A DNA stretch of 64,000 nucleotides from an uncultured Clostridia bacterium (lineage in GTDB: Bacteria; Bacillota; Clostridia; Oscillospirales; Acutalibacteraceae), in contig CANQEU010000002.1 in assembly GCA_947595635.1 (NCBI GenBank), forward strand, positions 1 through 64,000. The letters run 5' to 3'. The position numbers and the translations under genes are program-made. Below are positions 25,795-34,334 of the stretch, one piece after another. The number at the start of each line of letters is the position of its first letter. Position 1 is the stretch's first letter. A model generated the notes under the pieces. It was given only the letters and a program-made list of their open reading frames with translations. It made no database searches and was not told the DNA's origin.

Positions 25795-26610
25795 TTGCTT
25801 AAGGATATAACATTTGGGCAGTTTTTGCCCGGGGCGTCCTCTCTGCACAGGCTTGATCCGCGTGCAAAAATACTTTTTTTAATTGCCGTAATAGTTTTCA
25901 TTTTCATAACAGGGAATTATTTTGCGCTTGCGCTTGTCGCCGCTTTTATAATCGCTTTGATGTTTGCGAGTAAAATCCCGTTAAAAATGTATCTCAAAAG
26001 TATGAAAATGATTTTATTCATAGTTTTGTTCACAGGTATTATAAATCTGTTTTACGGCAAGGGCGATCCGCTTGTTCAGATTGGATTTCTCAAAATAACC
26101 GAAGCCGGAATAAATAACGCCATATTTGTCGCGCTTAGAATAGCGCTGCTGATAATTGCAAGCTCAATGCTCACCTTCACCACCTCTCCAACCGATTTGA
26201 CCGACGCAATAGAGCGGCTTTTAAAGCCGCTTGGCGTTTTTCATATTAAGATACACGAGATAGCAATGATGATGACAATAGCGCTGCGCTTTGTTCCGAC
26301 GCTTCTTGAGGAAACGGACAAGATTATGTCTGCGCAGAAGGCGCGCGGAGCCGACCTTGACAGCGGCAATCTTATAAAGCGGGTAAAGGCGCTTATTCCC
26401 GTGCTTATACCGCTTTTCGTTTCCGCGTTTAAAAGAGCGGAGGATCTTGCCACCGCGATGGAGTGCCGTTGCTATCAGGGCGGCAGCGGCAGAACCAGAA
26501 TGAAAAGGCTGCGTTTTGGCAAGATAGATTTTTACGGACTTTTAATTTCTATAGCCGTGCTTGGCGGAGTAATATTATGCAACATATTTTTACCGGCGGT
26601 AGTCAGATGA
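25795..26610 (+). CDS. ecfT: ECF transporter transmembrane subunit EcfT
   Basis: This is the membrane scaffold that couples the EcfA ATPases to substrate-binding S components. It begins with the family segment DITFGQFLPGASSLHRLDPRAK. Several hydrophobic helices follow. In the cytoplasmic coupling region are two Ala-Arg-Gly/Ala-rich motifs, seen as QKARGAD and the later MECRCYQGG. The length is 271 aa. The start is TTG, with AAGGGATG upstream. The stop overlaps the truA ATG (ATGA). No S component is encoded nearby, so this is a group II (shared) ECF module. Confidence 0.94.
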   Translation: MLKDITFGQFLPGASSLHRLDPRAKILFLIAVIVFIFITGNYFALALVAAFIIALMFASKIPLKMYLKSMKMILFIVLFTGIINLFYGKGDPLVQIGFLKITEAGINNAIFVALRIALLIIASSMLTFTTSPTDLTDAIERLLKPLGVFHIKIHEIAMMMTIALRFVPTLLEETDKIMSAQKARGADLDSGNLIKRVKALIPVLIPLFVSAFKRAEDLATAMECRCYQGGSGRTRMKRLRFGKIDFYGLLISIAVLGGVILCNIFLPAVVR

Positions 26611-27344
26611 GAAACATACTTTTGACTATAGCCTATGACGGACATAATTATCACGGATGGCAGATTCAGAATAATGCTTTAAGCGTTCAGCAGGTGTTTC
26701 AGCAGGCGCTTGAAAAAATAATCGGAGACAGTTATAATGTCAAGGGTTGCAGCAGAACGGATTCGGGCGTTCACGCCAATATGTACTGCATAAACGTTCT
26801 TACGGAGCACACAATACCGCCCGAAAGATTAAAGTGTGCGCTTAACCGATTTCTCCCGAAGGATATTGCTGTTTTATCGGGAAAGGAAGCGCCGATGGAT
26901 TTTCATGCGCGCTACTCGTGCAAAAGCAAAGAGTATGTATATAAAATATGGAACAGTTCAGAGCGCAACCCGTTTTTGAACAATTACGCCCTGCATTACA
27001 GATATAAGCTTGACGAGAATATGCTCAACCGTGCCGCGCAGGCGTTTGTGGGAACGCACGACTTCACCTCCTTTTGCACTCTTGACAAGCGCGAGAAAGG
27101 CGATTTCACACGCACGGTAAAGAGCTTTTCGGTTAAAAGAAACGGAAATATGGTTGAATTTAATGTCGAGGCGGACGGCTTTCTTTACAATATGGTAAGG
27201 ATTATGGTCGGCACTCTTTTAAGAGTGGCGCAGGGGAAAATCAGCGAGGACGAGCTGCCGGATATAATCAGGGCCAAAAACAGGAGCCTTGCGGGGCCTA
27301 CCGCGCCGCCGCACGGATTATATCTTAACAGAGTAGTTTACTAA
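26607..27344 (+). CDS. truA: tRNA pseudouridine(38-40) synthase TruA
   Basis: This enzyme makes pseudouridine at positions 38-40 of tRNA anticodon stems. I start it at the internal ATG (MRNILLTIAYDG), where it overlaps the ecfT stop by 4 bp. The track ORF adds 48 residues that belong to the ecfT frame region. The catalytic Asp is in CSRTDSGVHA near residue 53. FLYNMVRIMVGTL near residue 195 is also typical. The length is 245 aa. The ecfA1-ecfA2-ecfT-truA order is the classic Firmicute one, but here rplM and rpsI do not follow. Confidence 0.95.
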   Translation: MRNILLTIAYDGHNYHGWQIQNNALSVQQVFQQALEKIIGDSYNVKGCSRTDSGVHANMYCINVLTEHTIPPERLKCALNRFLPKDIAVLSGKEAPMDFHARYSCKSKEYVYKIWNSSERNPFLNNYALHYRYKLDENMLNRAAQAFVGTHDFTSFCTLDKREKGDFTRTVKSFSVKRNGNMVEFNVEADGFLYNMVRIMVGTLLRVAQGKISEDELPDIIRAKNRSLAGPTAPPHGLYLNRVVY

Positions 27345-27354
27345 GGAGTTTTAT

Positions 27355-28638
27355 ATGTCAAGGGATAAAAAGGAAAACAGCGAAAAAAAGGAAAACAAAG
27401 AGAATAAGCGCCGATACAAAAAAGGCGGAAAAACAGCAAGTGAAGCCGAGCGTGATTATGAATTTATGCATTATATCGAGGACAGCGGCAATACCGAGGC
27501 GGTGCCGAGGGACGTTATATCCTCAAAGACAAAGACGGTCGTAGTGATATTGCTGCTTTGTCTTGTCTCGGTAATAATAGCAACGGGCTGGAATTATCTT
27601 GCGCCGGATAAGATAATAGAAAATATACAAACCGGCCTGTCGAACAATGGCGGCGAAAGCTACCCCACATTTATTTCGGGGACTAAGATAAGCGACGCAA
27701 ACTTTCAATATGCAAATAATTATCTTACATACATCAGCGATACCTCGCTTGTCTGCCTTAATAAATCGGCTGCAAAAATTGTGGACAGACCTATAAGCTT
27801 TTCACAGCCGGCTATGAAGATTGCCGGCGACAATATTCTTACATACAGCATTAACGGCGTCGGCTATCAAATTGACAAAGCAAGCGACACAAGGATAAAA
27901 AACGAGCTTGAGAACCCTATAATTCAGGGCGATGTTTCGTCAAACGGCAATTATGCCTTTTTGACCGATACAGACGGCTATCTTTCTAAGCTTGTCGCCT
28001 TTGACAGCTCTGACCGTCAGATATTCAGCTACTCGTTTGCCGATTATTACGCAACCTCCGTTGCCCTTAACAACGGCGGCAATCTTGCCGCGGTGTCCAC
28101 TGTGACGACCGAAAACGGGAATTTTAAAACCGTTATATATGTTCTCGATTTTTCTAAGGAAGAGCCGGTTGCCATGCTTGAAGAGGCGAACACTCTTGTT
28201 TATTCCTGCGAATTTATGGATAACGGTGCCATAGCCGTTATATGCGACAATCAGGCGCTGATGATAAAATCAAATTATACCGACATAGACAGATATGACT
28301 ATGAGGGATTATCGCTTACCGCCTTTTCTTATGACGAGAGCTCCGGCGCGGTAATATCGCTTTCTCCGTCAAGCGACGGCGGAAACTGTCATATAGCATA
28401 TCTCAACAAGAACGGCTCTCTTGATAAAATAGTCGATACTGAATACAGAATTTCCTCAATTGATATATACGGGGGCAAAATCGCCGCCCTGTGCGACGGC
28501 TTTACCGCCTTTTACAAAACAAGTGGCGAGGAAGCCGGAACAGCGGATTCGGGACTTGATGCGCAGTCTATAACGATGCACAGCGAAAACAGCGTTTATG
28601 TACTTGGTATGACTGAGATACGCGACGTTACGGTTTGA
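27355..28638 (+). CDS. DUF5711-like membrane-anchored beta-propeller protein
   Basis: This resembles the DUF5711 family of clostridial proteins, whose function is unknown. A highly charged, lysine- and glutamate-rich cytoplasmic tail of about 60 residues (KENSEKKENKENK and similar) is followed by one membrane helix (VVVILLLCLVSVIIATGW, about 62-79). The extracellular part of about 340 residues repeats short strands with Asp/Asn-Gly turns (ILTYSINGVGY, YAFLTDTDGY), as in beta-propeller domains. No catalytic motif is visible. The gene follows truA by 10 bp. Confidence 0.7.
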   Translation: MSRDKKENSEKKENKENKRRYKKGGKTASEAERDYEFMHYIEDSGNTEAVPRDVISSKTKTVVVILLLCLVSVIIATGWNYLAPDKIIENIQTGLSNNGGESYPTFISGTKISDANFQYANNYLTYISDTSLVCLNKSAAKIVDRPISFSQPAMKIAGDNILTYSINGVGYQIDKASDTRIKNELENPIIQGDVSSNGNYAFLTDTDGYLSKLVAFDSSDRQIFSYSFADYYATSVALNNGGNLAAVSTVTTENGNFKTVIYVLDFSKEEPVAMLEEANTLVYSCEFMDNGAIAVICDNQALMIKSNYTDIDRYDYEGLSLTAFSYDESSGAVISLSPSSDGGNCHIAYLNKNGSLDKIVDTEYRISSIDIYGGKIAALCDGFTAFYKTSGEEAGTADSGLDAQSITMHSENSVYVLGMTEIRDVTV

Positions 28639-28695
28639 GGTTTTATATAATTTTCGTATCTGAGCAGAAAATATTTAAAGGCAAAGGGTGAATAT

Positions 28696-29172
28696 ATGAA
28701 AGCAATATTTGCAAAAAGATCTTCTAAAGTTTTTTTGGCGCTGTCGTTTATTTCGGCTGCCGTGTTTATAGGCAATTCGCTGACAAACGGCGAGCTGTCG
28801 ACAAACGAAAGCGGATTTATAGTCCAATTTCTTGCAAATCACTTTTTTAAAAATCTGAGCGGCGGCGATTATATCGTTTTAAGCATTGTCGTAAGAAAGC
28901 TCGCTCATTTTTTCGAGTTTGCCGTGTTTTTCGCCTTTTTTAATTCCTTTATGATTTCATTCACCGGCTATAAAAACAAAGCGCTTATATTTTTTACGAT
29001 CTTTATCGGCGTTTTCGCTCCGCTTATTGACGAAACGGTGCAGTATTTATCTCCGGGCAGAACTTCTATGGTTTATGATATATGGGTCGATTTTGCCGGA
29101 TGTCTGTTCGGTATGCTCGTTTCAACGGTAATATATCGCATAGTAAGGAGAAAAAGGGCAGTCGAAGGTTGA
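28696..29172 (+). CDS. VanZ-like membrane protein
   Basis: This is a small polytopic membrane protein of the VanZ family; members influence teicoplanin resistance in some enterococci, but most have no known role. The 158-aa protein has about four hydrophobic helices. The family motif RKLAHFFEFAVFF is near residue 68, and an acidic, polar segment PLIDETVQYLSPGRTSMVYD precedes the last helix. The ATG follows AAAGGGTG. There are no vancomycin-resistance genes nearby, so it is probably not a resistance gene here. Confidence 0.85.
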   Translation: MKAIFAKRSSKVFLALSFISAAVFIGNSLTNGELSTNESGFIVQFLANHFFKNLSGGDYIVLSIVVRKLAHFFEFAVFFAFFNSFMISFTGYKNKALIFFTIFIGVFAPLIDETVQYLSPGRTSMVYDIWVDFAGCLFGMLVSTVIYRIVRRKRAVEG

Positions 29173-29197
29173 AAATTTATGCGCTATAATGTATAAT
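29169..29197 (+). promoter_or_regulatory. promoter for the MATE transporter gene
   Basis: TTGAAA (29169-29174), a 17-bp spacer and TATAAT (29192-29197) match the consensus at 11 of 12 positions. The -35 overlaps the end of the VanZ gene. Transcription would begin near 29204, leaving a leader of about 90 nt before the MATE start. Confidence 0.65.
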
Positions 29198-29236
29198 ACG
29201 AGCATGGTAAGCTGTTTAAAGTTAATCTGAAATTTT

Positions 29237-29276
29237 ATTGGCGGAGATAGCTTCGCCAATAATTTATGTTTTTTTG
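29237..29276 (+). terminator. terminator-like hairpin in the MATE leader
   Basis: ATTGGCGGAG (29237-29246) and CTTCGCCAAT (29251-29260) form a 10-bp stem with one G-U pair and an ATAG loop, followed by AATTTATGTTTTTTTG. It lies downstream of a good promoter and upstream of the MATE gene. It may therefore end VanZ transcription or act as an attenuator for MATE. Confidence 0.65.
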
Positions 29277-29293
29277 TGTTAAGAGGGGATAGG

Positions 29294-30655
29294 ATGAATA
29301 GAATCGAGCAGAACAAAATGGGATATGCCCCAATGTTCAGGCTTATAATGACAATGGCTTTGCCTGCAATGTTTTCAATGGTCATACAGGCGCTTTACAA
29401 TGTTGTTGACAGTATGTTTGTCGCAATGGTGAGCGAAAAGGCGCTCAGCGCGGTGTCGCTCGCTTTCCCAATGCAGATGTTTCTTGTGTCTGTGGCTGTC
29501 GGCACGGGCGTCGGATTAAACAGCCTTGTGTCCAGAAAGCTTGGCGAGGGCGATATAAGCACGGCAAACAGCGCGGCAACGCACGGACTGTTTCTTGGGG
29601 TTTGTTCGTGGATAGTTTTCGCCGTGCTCGGATTTACCGTTTCAACGCCGTTCTTTTCAATGTATTCAGACGATCCGCAGCTTATTCAAATGGGCGTTGA
29701 TTACCTGAGCTGTGTTTTTATTTTTTCTTTCGGCACACTCATTGAGATTAATCTTGAAAAGACGCTTCAGGCTACGGGAAATATGATTCAGCCTATGATT
29801 TTTATGCTAATAGGAGCGGTCACAAATATTATCCTTGACCCGTGCCTTATATTCGGCTTTTGGATATTCCCAAGGCTCGGAGTCCTCGGCGCGGCTGTGG
29901 CAACCGTCACGGGTCAGATATTGTCTATGATTTATGCCCTTATAATAATGCTTGCGAAAAAGCATCAGATAAAAATAAAAATCAGGGGCTTCCGTCCGAG
30001 ACTGAGTATAATTAAAAATATTTACACAGTCGGAATACCCTCCGCTGTTATGCAGTCCATAAGTTCTGTTATGCTGCTTTTTATGAATCAGATCCTTGTT
30101 CGCTTTTCAACGGACGCGGTTTCCGTTCTCGGCGTTTATTACAAGCTGCAATCCTTCGTCTTTATGCCTGTTTTCGGATTAAATCAGGGCGTTATGCCGA
30201 TTATGGGCTACAACTACGGAGCACGCAACAAAAAAAGGCTATTGCTTGCGCTTAAATACGGATGTTTGATAGCACTTTGCATTATGGCGCTCGGCACCGT
30301 TATATTTTGGGTGTTTCCGGAGCAGCTTTTGTCAATCTTTTCTCCGTCGAAGTCTATGCTTGAAATCGGCGTGCCTGCGCTCAGGAGCATAAGCCTGTGC
30401 TTTATTCCGGCAACAGTAAGCGTAATGTTTACAACACTGTTTCAGGCTGTCGGCAAGGGCGTAAGAAGCTTGTTTTTGTCCGCTTTGCGTCAGCTTGTCG
30501 TTATATTGCCGGTCGCGTATGTTTTCTCTTTCTACAGCCTTGATCTTGTATGGTATTCTTTCCCGATTGCCGAGGCTGCTGCGCTTGTAACCGCGCTGCT
30601 TTTATACAGAAATTTGTTGAAAAACGACTTTAAAAGGCTTGACGATCCAAAATGA
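29294..30655 (+). CDS. MATE-family multidrug efflux transporter
   Basis: This is a cation-coupled multidrug exporter with about twelve membrane helices. The sequence has the family pattern near the start (LIMTMALPAMFSMVIQALYNVVD). The second half begins near residue 230 with VGIPSAVMQSISS, and GLNQGVMPIMGYNYGA near residue 295 is typical. The proposed start is the ATG at 29294 after AGAGGGGAT, giving 453 aa; the track start (GTG) lies in the hairpin's U-tract. The substrate cannot be told from sequence. Confidence 0.92.
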   Translation: MNRIEQNKMGYAPMFRLIMTMALPAMFSMVIQALYNVVDSMFVAMVSEKALSAVSLAFPMQMFLVSVAVGTGVGLNSLVSRKLGEGDISTANSAATHGLFLGVCSWIVFAVLGFTVSTPFFSMYSDDPQLIQMGVDYLSCVFIFSFGTLIEINLEKTLQATGNMIQPMIFMLIGAVTNIILDPCLIFGFWIFPRLGVLGAAVATVTGQILSMIYALIIMLAKKHQIKIKIRGFRPRLSIIKNIYTVGIPSAVMQSISSVMLLFMNQILVRFSTDAVSVLGVYYKLQSFVFMPVFGLNQGVMPIMGYNYGARNKKRLLLALKYGCLIALCIMALGTVIFWVFPEQLLSIFSPSKSMLEIGVPALRSISLCFIPATVSVMFTTLFQAVGKGVRSLFLSALRQLVVILPVAYVFSFYSLDLVWYSFPIAEAAALVTALLLYRNLLKNDFKRLDDPK

Positions 30656-30714
30656 TATGAATTTTTTTAGTTGCTGCCACATATAGATATACAAAAAATT
30701 AGGGAAGTGGCGCA

Positions 30715-31065
30715 ATGAATAATTTTGAACCGGATCAAAAGGAATTTGAGGACGAATGGCAGTCGATAGCCCCGTATGAGGCGGCTCCCGTCAAGCTTGA
30801 CGATGTGTCCGACGATGAAAATTATGTCGATATGCAGCCGGAGCAGAGCGAAAAGAGGGAAAAAAGACGGCTCACCGGCTCGCAGAGAATAATTAAATAT
30901 CAGCTAATAATCTGTGCGCTCGCCGTTATTTTAATTACCGCTCTCAAGTTTACAAACAGCGGACTGTTTCACACGGTGAGAGATTGGTACTGCCGGCAGC
31001 TTAATTCCGAGCTTGTGATAACTGATTTTTTTGATTTTCATTCGGGAGAAAATAATGAGAATTAA
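30715..31065 (+). CDS. small single-pass membrane protein next to the M50 protease
   Basis: I do not recognise this 116-aa protein. The first 60 residues are acidic and probably cytoplasmic (DDVSDDENYVDMQPEQSEKR). One membrane helix follows (LIICALAVILITALKF, about 64-79), then a short outside segment (TVRDWYCRQLNSEL). Its 3' end overlaps the protease gene by 11 bp. In other clostridia the gene at this place is spoIVFA, the partner of SpoIVFB. This protein has the same topology but lacks SpoIVFA's C-terminal LytM-like domain. A partner role is plausible but unproven. Confidence 0.6.
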   Translation: MNNFEPDQKEFEDEWQSIAPYEAAPVKLDDVSDDENYVDMQPEQSEKREKRRLTGSQRIIKYQLIICALAVILITALKFTNSGLFHTVRDWYCRQLNSELVITDFFDFHSGENNEN

Positions 31066-31675
31066 TTTAAGGGGGATAAGCTTTGATATAAGCTTTCCAC
31101 TGATTGCTGCGCTCAGCGTCGTCCTTATCGCCGATAAAAGTCTTACAGCCTTTTGCGCGGTTATAAACGCCGTGCTGCACGAGCTTGGACACATTATTAC
31201 TCTTTATAAATTCGGCTGTACGGTTAAGACCGTCAAGCTTAGTCTGTTCGACATCAACATAAAAAAGAATTACTGTCCTCTTTCGTTAAACAGAGAAATT
31301 GCCGTTGCGCTGTCCGGCGCGGCGGCAAATATTTTATGCTTCGCGCTTTTTGGAATTATTCATTTTTTTATATCCGCCGAGCTGTTAAGACTGCTTTCCG
31401 TCTCGGCGCTTGTCCTTGCCTGCTTTAATCTTTTGCCGGTGGAATCCCTCGACGGAGGACGCGCACTGAGCTTTTTAATGATGAAAAGGATTAGCCCTGA
31501 CCTTATATCTAAAATATTGACCGTTGTTTCGGCGCTGATTTTGCTTCCGATGACGGCTTTGGGTCTGATTTTGCTTTTAAAATCAAAATATAATTTTACT
31601 TTATTATTTACAAGCTGCTATCTGACAGGTATTATATTATTAAAGAAAAAGAGTGATTACGATATACTAAGATAA
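31055..31675 (+). CDS. M50-family (site-2-type) membrane metalloprotease, SpoIVFB-like
   Basis: This is an intramembrane zinc protease of the S2P family. HELGH (zinc ligands and catalytic Glu) is in the second hydrophobic segment near residue 43. The third zinc ligand lies in NLLPVESLDGGRA near residue 136. The length, 206 aa, with the start at the internal ATG (MRINLRG), fits SpoIVFB-like enzymes without PDZ or CBS domains. Position before TIGR03960 matches spoIVFB in other clostridia, so a role in activating the mother-cell sigma factor is possible if the organism makes spores. A general S2P role remains possible. Confidence 0.78.
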   Translation: MRINLRGISFDISFPLIAALSVVLIADKSLTAFCAVINAVLHELGHIITLYKFGCTVKTVKLSLFDINIKKNYCPLSLNREIAVALSGAAANILCFALFGIIHFFISAELLRLLSVSALVLACFNLLPVESLDGGRALSFLMMKRISPDLISKILTVVSALILLPMTALGLILLLKSKYNFTLLFTSCYLTGIILLKKKSDYDILR

Positions 31676-31693
31676 GTGAATGGATGTGAAGCA

Positions 31694-33550
31694 ATGATAA
31701 GCAAAGAGGTAGAAAAAATTTTGCTTAATGTTCAAAAGCCGGGAAGATACACCGGAGGTGAGCTTAACAGCGTTATAAAGGATAAGGAAAGCGTGGACGT
31801 TCGCTTTGCCTTTTGCTTTCCCGACGTGTATGAGGTCGGTATGTCTCATCTCGGTATGAAAATATTATATAGCCAGTTTAACGAGCGTGATGACATATGG
31901 TGTGAAAGAGTTTTTGCCCCGTGGGTCGATATGGAGGAACAGATGACAAAGCATGGCATTCCTCTTTATGCTCTCGAAAGCGGCGACAGCCTTGATAAAT
32001 TTGATTTTATCGGCTTTACTCTGCAATACGAGCTGTCGTTTACAAATATACTCTATATGCTAAGGCTTGGAAATATACCGCTTCTTTCAAGCGAAAGAAC
32101 GCAGCTTTTTAACATAGTTGTCGCCGGCGGGCCCTGCGCCTGCAATCCCGAACCGCTCGCAGACTTTGTCGATTTGTTTTTTATCGGCGAGGGCGAGGAG
32201 GTAGACCTTGAATTAATAGACCTTTACAAGCAGTGCAAAAGCAATAACGAAAGCAAGCAGGAATTTTTGATAAAGGCCGCACAGATAGAGGGGGTATATG
32301 TACCGTCGCTTTACACGCCGGAATATAACAGTGACGGAACGCTAAAATCATTTGCTTCAAGCCACGGCGCGCCTGAGAAGGTCAACAAGAGAATAATTAA
32401 GAACCTTGATTCGCTCTATTATCCGCAAAGCTTTGTAGTGCCGTCAATAGAAATAGTACACGACAGAGCAATGGCGGAGATTTTCAGAGGCTGCATAAGA
32501 GGCTGCCGCTTCTGTCAGGCAGGATTTTTATATCGGCCGGTGCGTGAAAAATCGCCGGAGGTAATAGACAGACAGTGCCGCCTGCTATGTGAAGGTACAG
32601 GCTATGACGAGGTTTCGCTTTCATCTTTGAGCTCAAGCGACTACACAAAAATAGTGCCTCTGCTTACAAAAATGAACGAATGGACCGAAAAGGAAAATGT
32701 GAGCATATCCTTGCCGTCGCTCAGAGTTGACGGCTTTTCAGACGATATTCTCTCAAAGCTGAAAACCGTGAGAAAAAGCGGACTGACATTTGCGCCGGAG
32801 GCAGGCACGCAAAGGCTGAGGGATGCTATAAATAAGAACGTCACCGAGCAGGAACTTATGGAAACCTGCTCAACCGCGTTTGACGGCGGTTGGACAACCG
32901 TAAAGCTTTACTTTATGATTGGCTTGCCGACCGAAACGTTCGACGACGTGGCAGGCATAGCCCGTCTTGGCCAGCAGGTTGTAAACGCGTATTACAGCGC
33001 TGAAAACCGCCCAAAGGGCAAGAGCGTAAGAGTAACGCTGAGCACCGCAAGCTTTGTGCCTAAGCCGTTTACTCCGTTTCAGTGGTTTGCGCAGGATACG
33101 ATAGAAACGCTAAAGGAAAAGCAGATGCACCTTAAGGATTCAATTACAACAAAAAAAATAAATTACAATTATCACGACTCTTCAACAAGCTTTATAGAGG
33201 CGGTGTTTGCACGGGGCGACAGACGTCTTTGCAAGGCTTTGTTAAAAGCAAATGAAAGGGGAATGAAATTTGACGGCTGGAGCGACTTTTTCAGCCTTGA
33301 CAAATGGCTTGAGGTCTTTGACGAGTGCGGCATAGACCCTGCGTTTTACGCAAACAGACAGAGGAGTTTCGATGAGCTTCTGCCGTGGGATCACATAGAC
33401 TACGGCATAAAAAAATTATTCCTCATAGAGGAATGCAAAAAAGCTTATAACAGCGAAACAACCCCGAACTGCCGCCAAAATTGCTCCGGCTGCGGCGCCG
33501 CTCGATGGAAGGAGGGCGTATGCTTTGAAAAACGTAAGGATATGGTTTAA
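31694..33550 (+). CDS. TIGR03960-type B12-binding radical SAM protein
   Basis: This is a radical SAM enzyme of unknown reaction with an N-terminal cobalamin-binding domain. The radical SAM cluster motif is CIRGCRFCQAG, near residue 269. The N-terminal half shows a B12-binding-like fold (FCFPDVYEVGMSHLGMKIL). A C-terminal cysteine cluster (CRQNCSGCGA) is near residue 600. The GTG at 31676 is a possible alternative start, but the ATG at 31694 fits the family better; ribosome binding sites are weak at both. The gene overlaps the next one by 26 bp, and the pair TIGR03960/TIGR03936 is found together in most Firmicutes. Confidence 0.87.
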   Translation: MISKEVEKILLNVQKPGRYTGGELNSVIKDKESVDVRFAFCFPDVYEVGMSHLGMKILYSQFNERDDIWCERVFAPWVDMEEQMTKHGIPLYALESGDSLDKFDFIGFTLQYELSFTNILYMLRLGNIPLLSSERTQLFNIVVAGGPCACNPEPLADFVDLFFIGEGEEVDLELIDLYKQCKSNNESKQEFLIKAAQIEGVYVPSLYTPEYNSDGTLKSFASSHGAPEKVNKRIIKNLDSLYYPQSFVVPSIEIVHDRAMAEIFRGCIRGCRFCQAGFLYRPVREKSPEVIDRQCRLLCEGTGYDEVSLSSLSSSDYTKIVPLLTKMNEWTEKENVSISLPSLRVDGFSDDILSKLKTVRKSGLTFAPEAGTQRLRDAINKNVTEQELMETCSTAFDGGWTTVKLYFMIGLPTETFDDVAGIARLGQQVVNAYYSAENRPKGKSVRVTLSTASFVPKPFTPFQWFAQDTIETLKEKQMHLKDSITTKKINYNYHDSSTSFIEAVFARGDRRLCKALLKANERGMKFDGWSDFFSLDKWLEVFDECGIDPAFYANRQRSFDELLPWDHIDYGIKKLFLIEECKKAYNSETTPNCRQNCSGCGAARWKEGVCFEKRKDMV

Positions 33551-34184
33551 AAAGGAGGGGCTTTCAAGGTTTATTTCACACCTTGATTTAAATAAGGTTA
33601 TGACCCTTGCGATAAACAGAAGTAAAATACCAATTTGGCATACCGAGGGCTTCAACCCCCATCCGTTTATAACCTTTGCGCTTCCGCTTTCGCTTGGCTT
33701 TTGCGGCGAGTGCGAAACTATGGACATAAGGCTGACGGACGAAGGCTTTGATATTTCGCTTATACCAGCGCTGTTAAACAAAAGCCTGCCGGACGGTATA
33801 AGGGCATATAAGGCTGCCGAGCCGAAGATGAAGCCTGCCCAAATAGCAAGGGCGAGATATGAAATAATAATAAGCAGCGATGATAAAAGCGCCGATGAAA
33901 TACAAAAGGAAATTTCCGATTTGCTCTCAATGAATGAGATTATTACTCAAAAAAAGACGAAGAAGGGCGTTAAGGAAATAGATTTAAGACCGTATCTTGA
34001 GGATTACGATTTAAAAGCCGACGGCGAGCAGGCAGTTCTTACAATGACCCTGCCGGCAGGAAGCAGTGAAAACATAAATCCGATTTTGTATTTAAATTCC
34101 CTAAAGGAAAAAACCGGCGGCGAATATTTTTATGTCTGCACAAGAAACGAGATAACGGACATAAACGGCAGCGCCTTTGAGTAG
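33525..34184 (+). CDS. TIGR03936 radical SAM-associated protein (DUF2344)
   Basis: This protein nearly always sits beside or fused to TIGR03960 and is assumed to help it act, perhaps on RNA or tRNA; the function is not established. The family pattern appears at the start (VRIWFKKEGLSRFISHLDLNKV). GFNPHPFITFALPLSLG near residue 44 is typical. The start is TTG at 33525, 8 bp after GGAGGG; the ATG five bases earlier runs straight into a stop. The length is 219 aa. It ends the operon before a convergent gene. Confidence 0.86.
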   Translation: MKNVRIWFKKEGLSRFISHLDLNKVMTLAINRSKIPIWHTEGFNPHPFITFALPLSLGFCGECETMDIRLTDEGFDISLIPALLNKSLPDGIRAYKAAEPKMKPAQIARARYEIIISSDDKSADEIQKEISDLLSMNEIITQKKTKKGVKEIDLRPYLEDYDLKADGEQAVLTMTLPAGSSENINPILYLNSLKEKTGGEYFYVCTRNEITDINGSAFE

Positions 34185-34270
34185 CTGAAGCGACCGCGCC
34201 GACCTTAATTATAATCTGCGCCGAAAAATCAATGTGCAAATCCTTATACTATGATTTAAAAATAAAAAAC

Positions 34271-34310
34271 AGCCGGTTCGACTTGGCGTCAAAGCCAAAG
34301 CCGACCGGCT
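34271..34310. terminator. bidirectional terminator between TIGR03936 and the ABC transporter
   Basis: AGCCGGT (34271-34277) and ACCGGCT (34304-34310) form the base, with additional CTTGGC/GCCAAG pairing inside. The minus-strand tail is GTTTTTTATTTTT and the plus-strand tail is CTTTTAAT, so it serves best for the minus-strand gene. Confidence 0.78.
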
Positions 34311-34334
34311 CTTTTAATAAATTAATATTAGATA

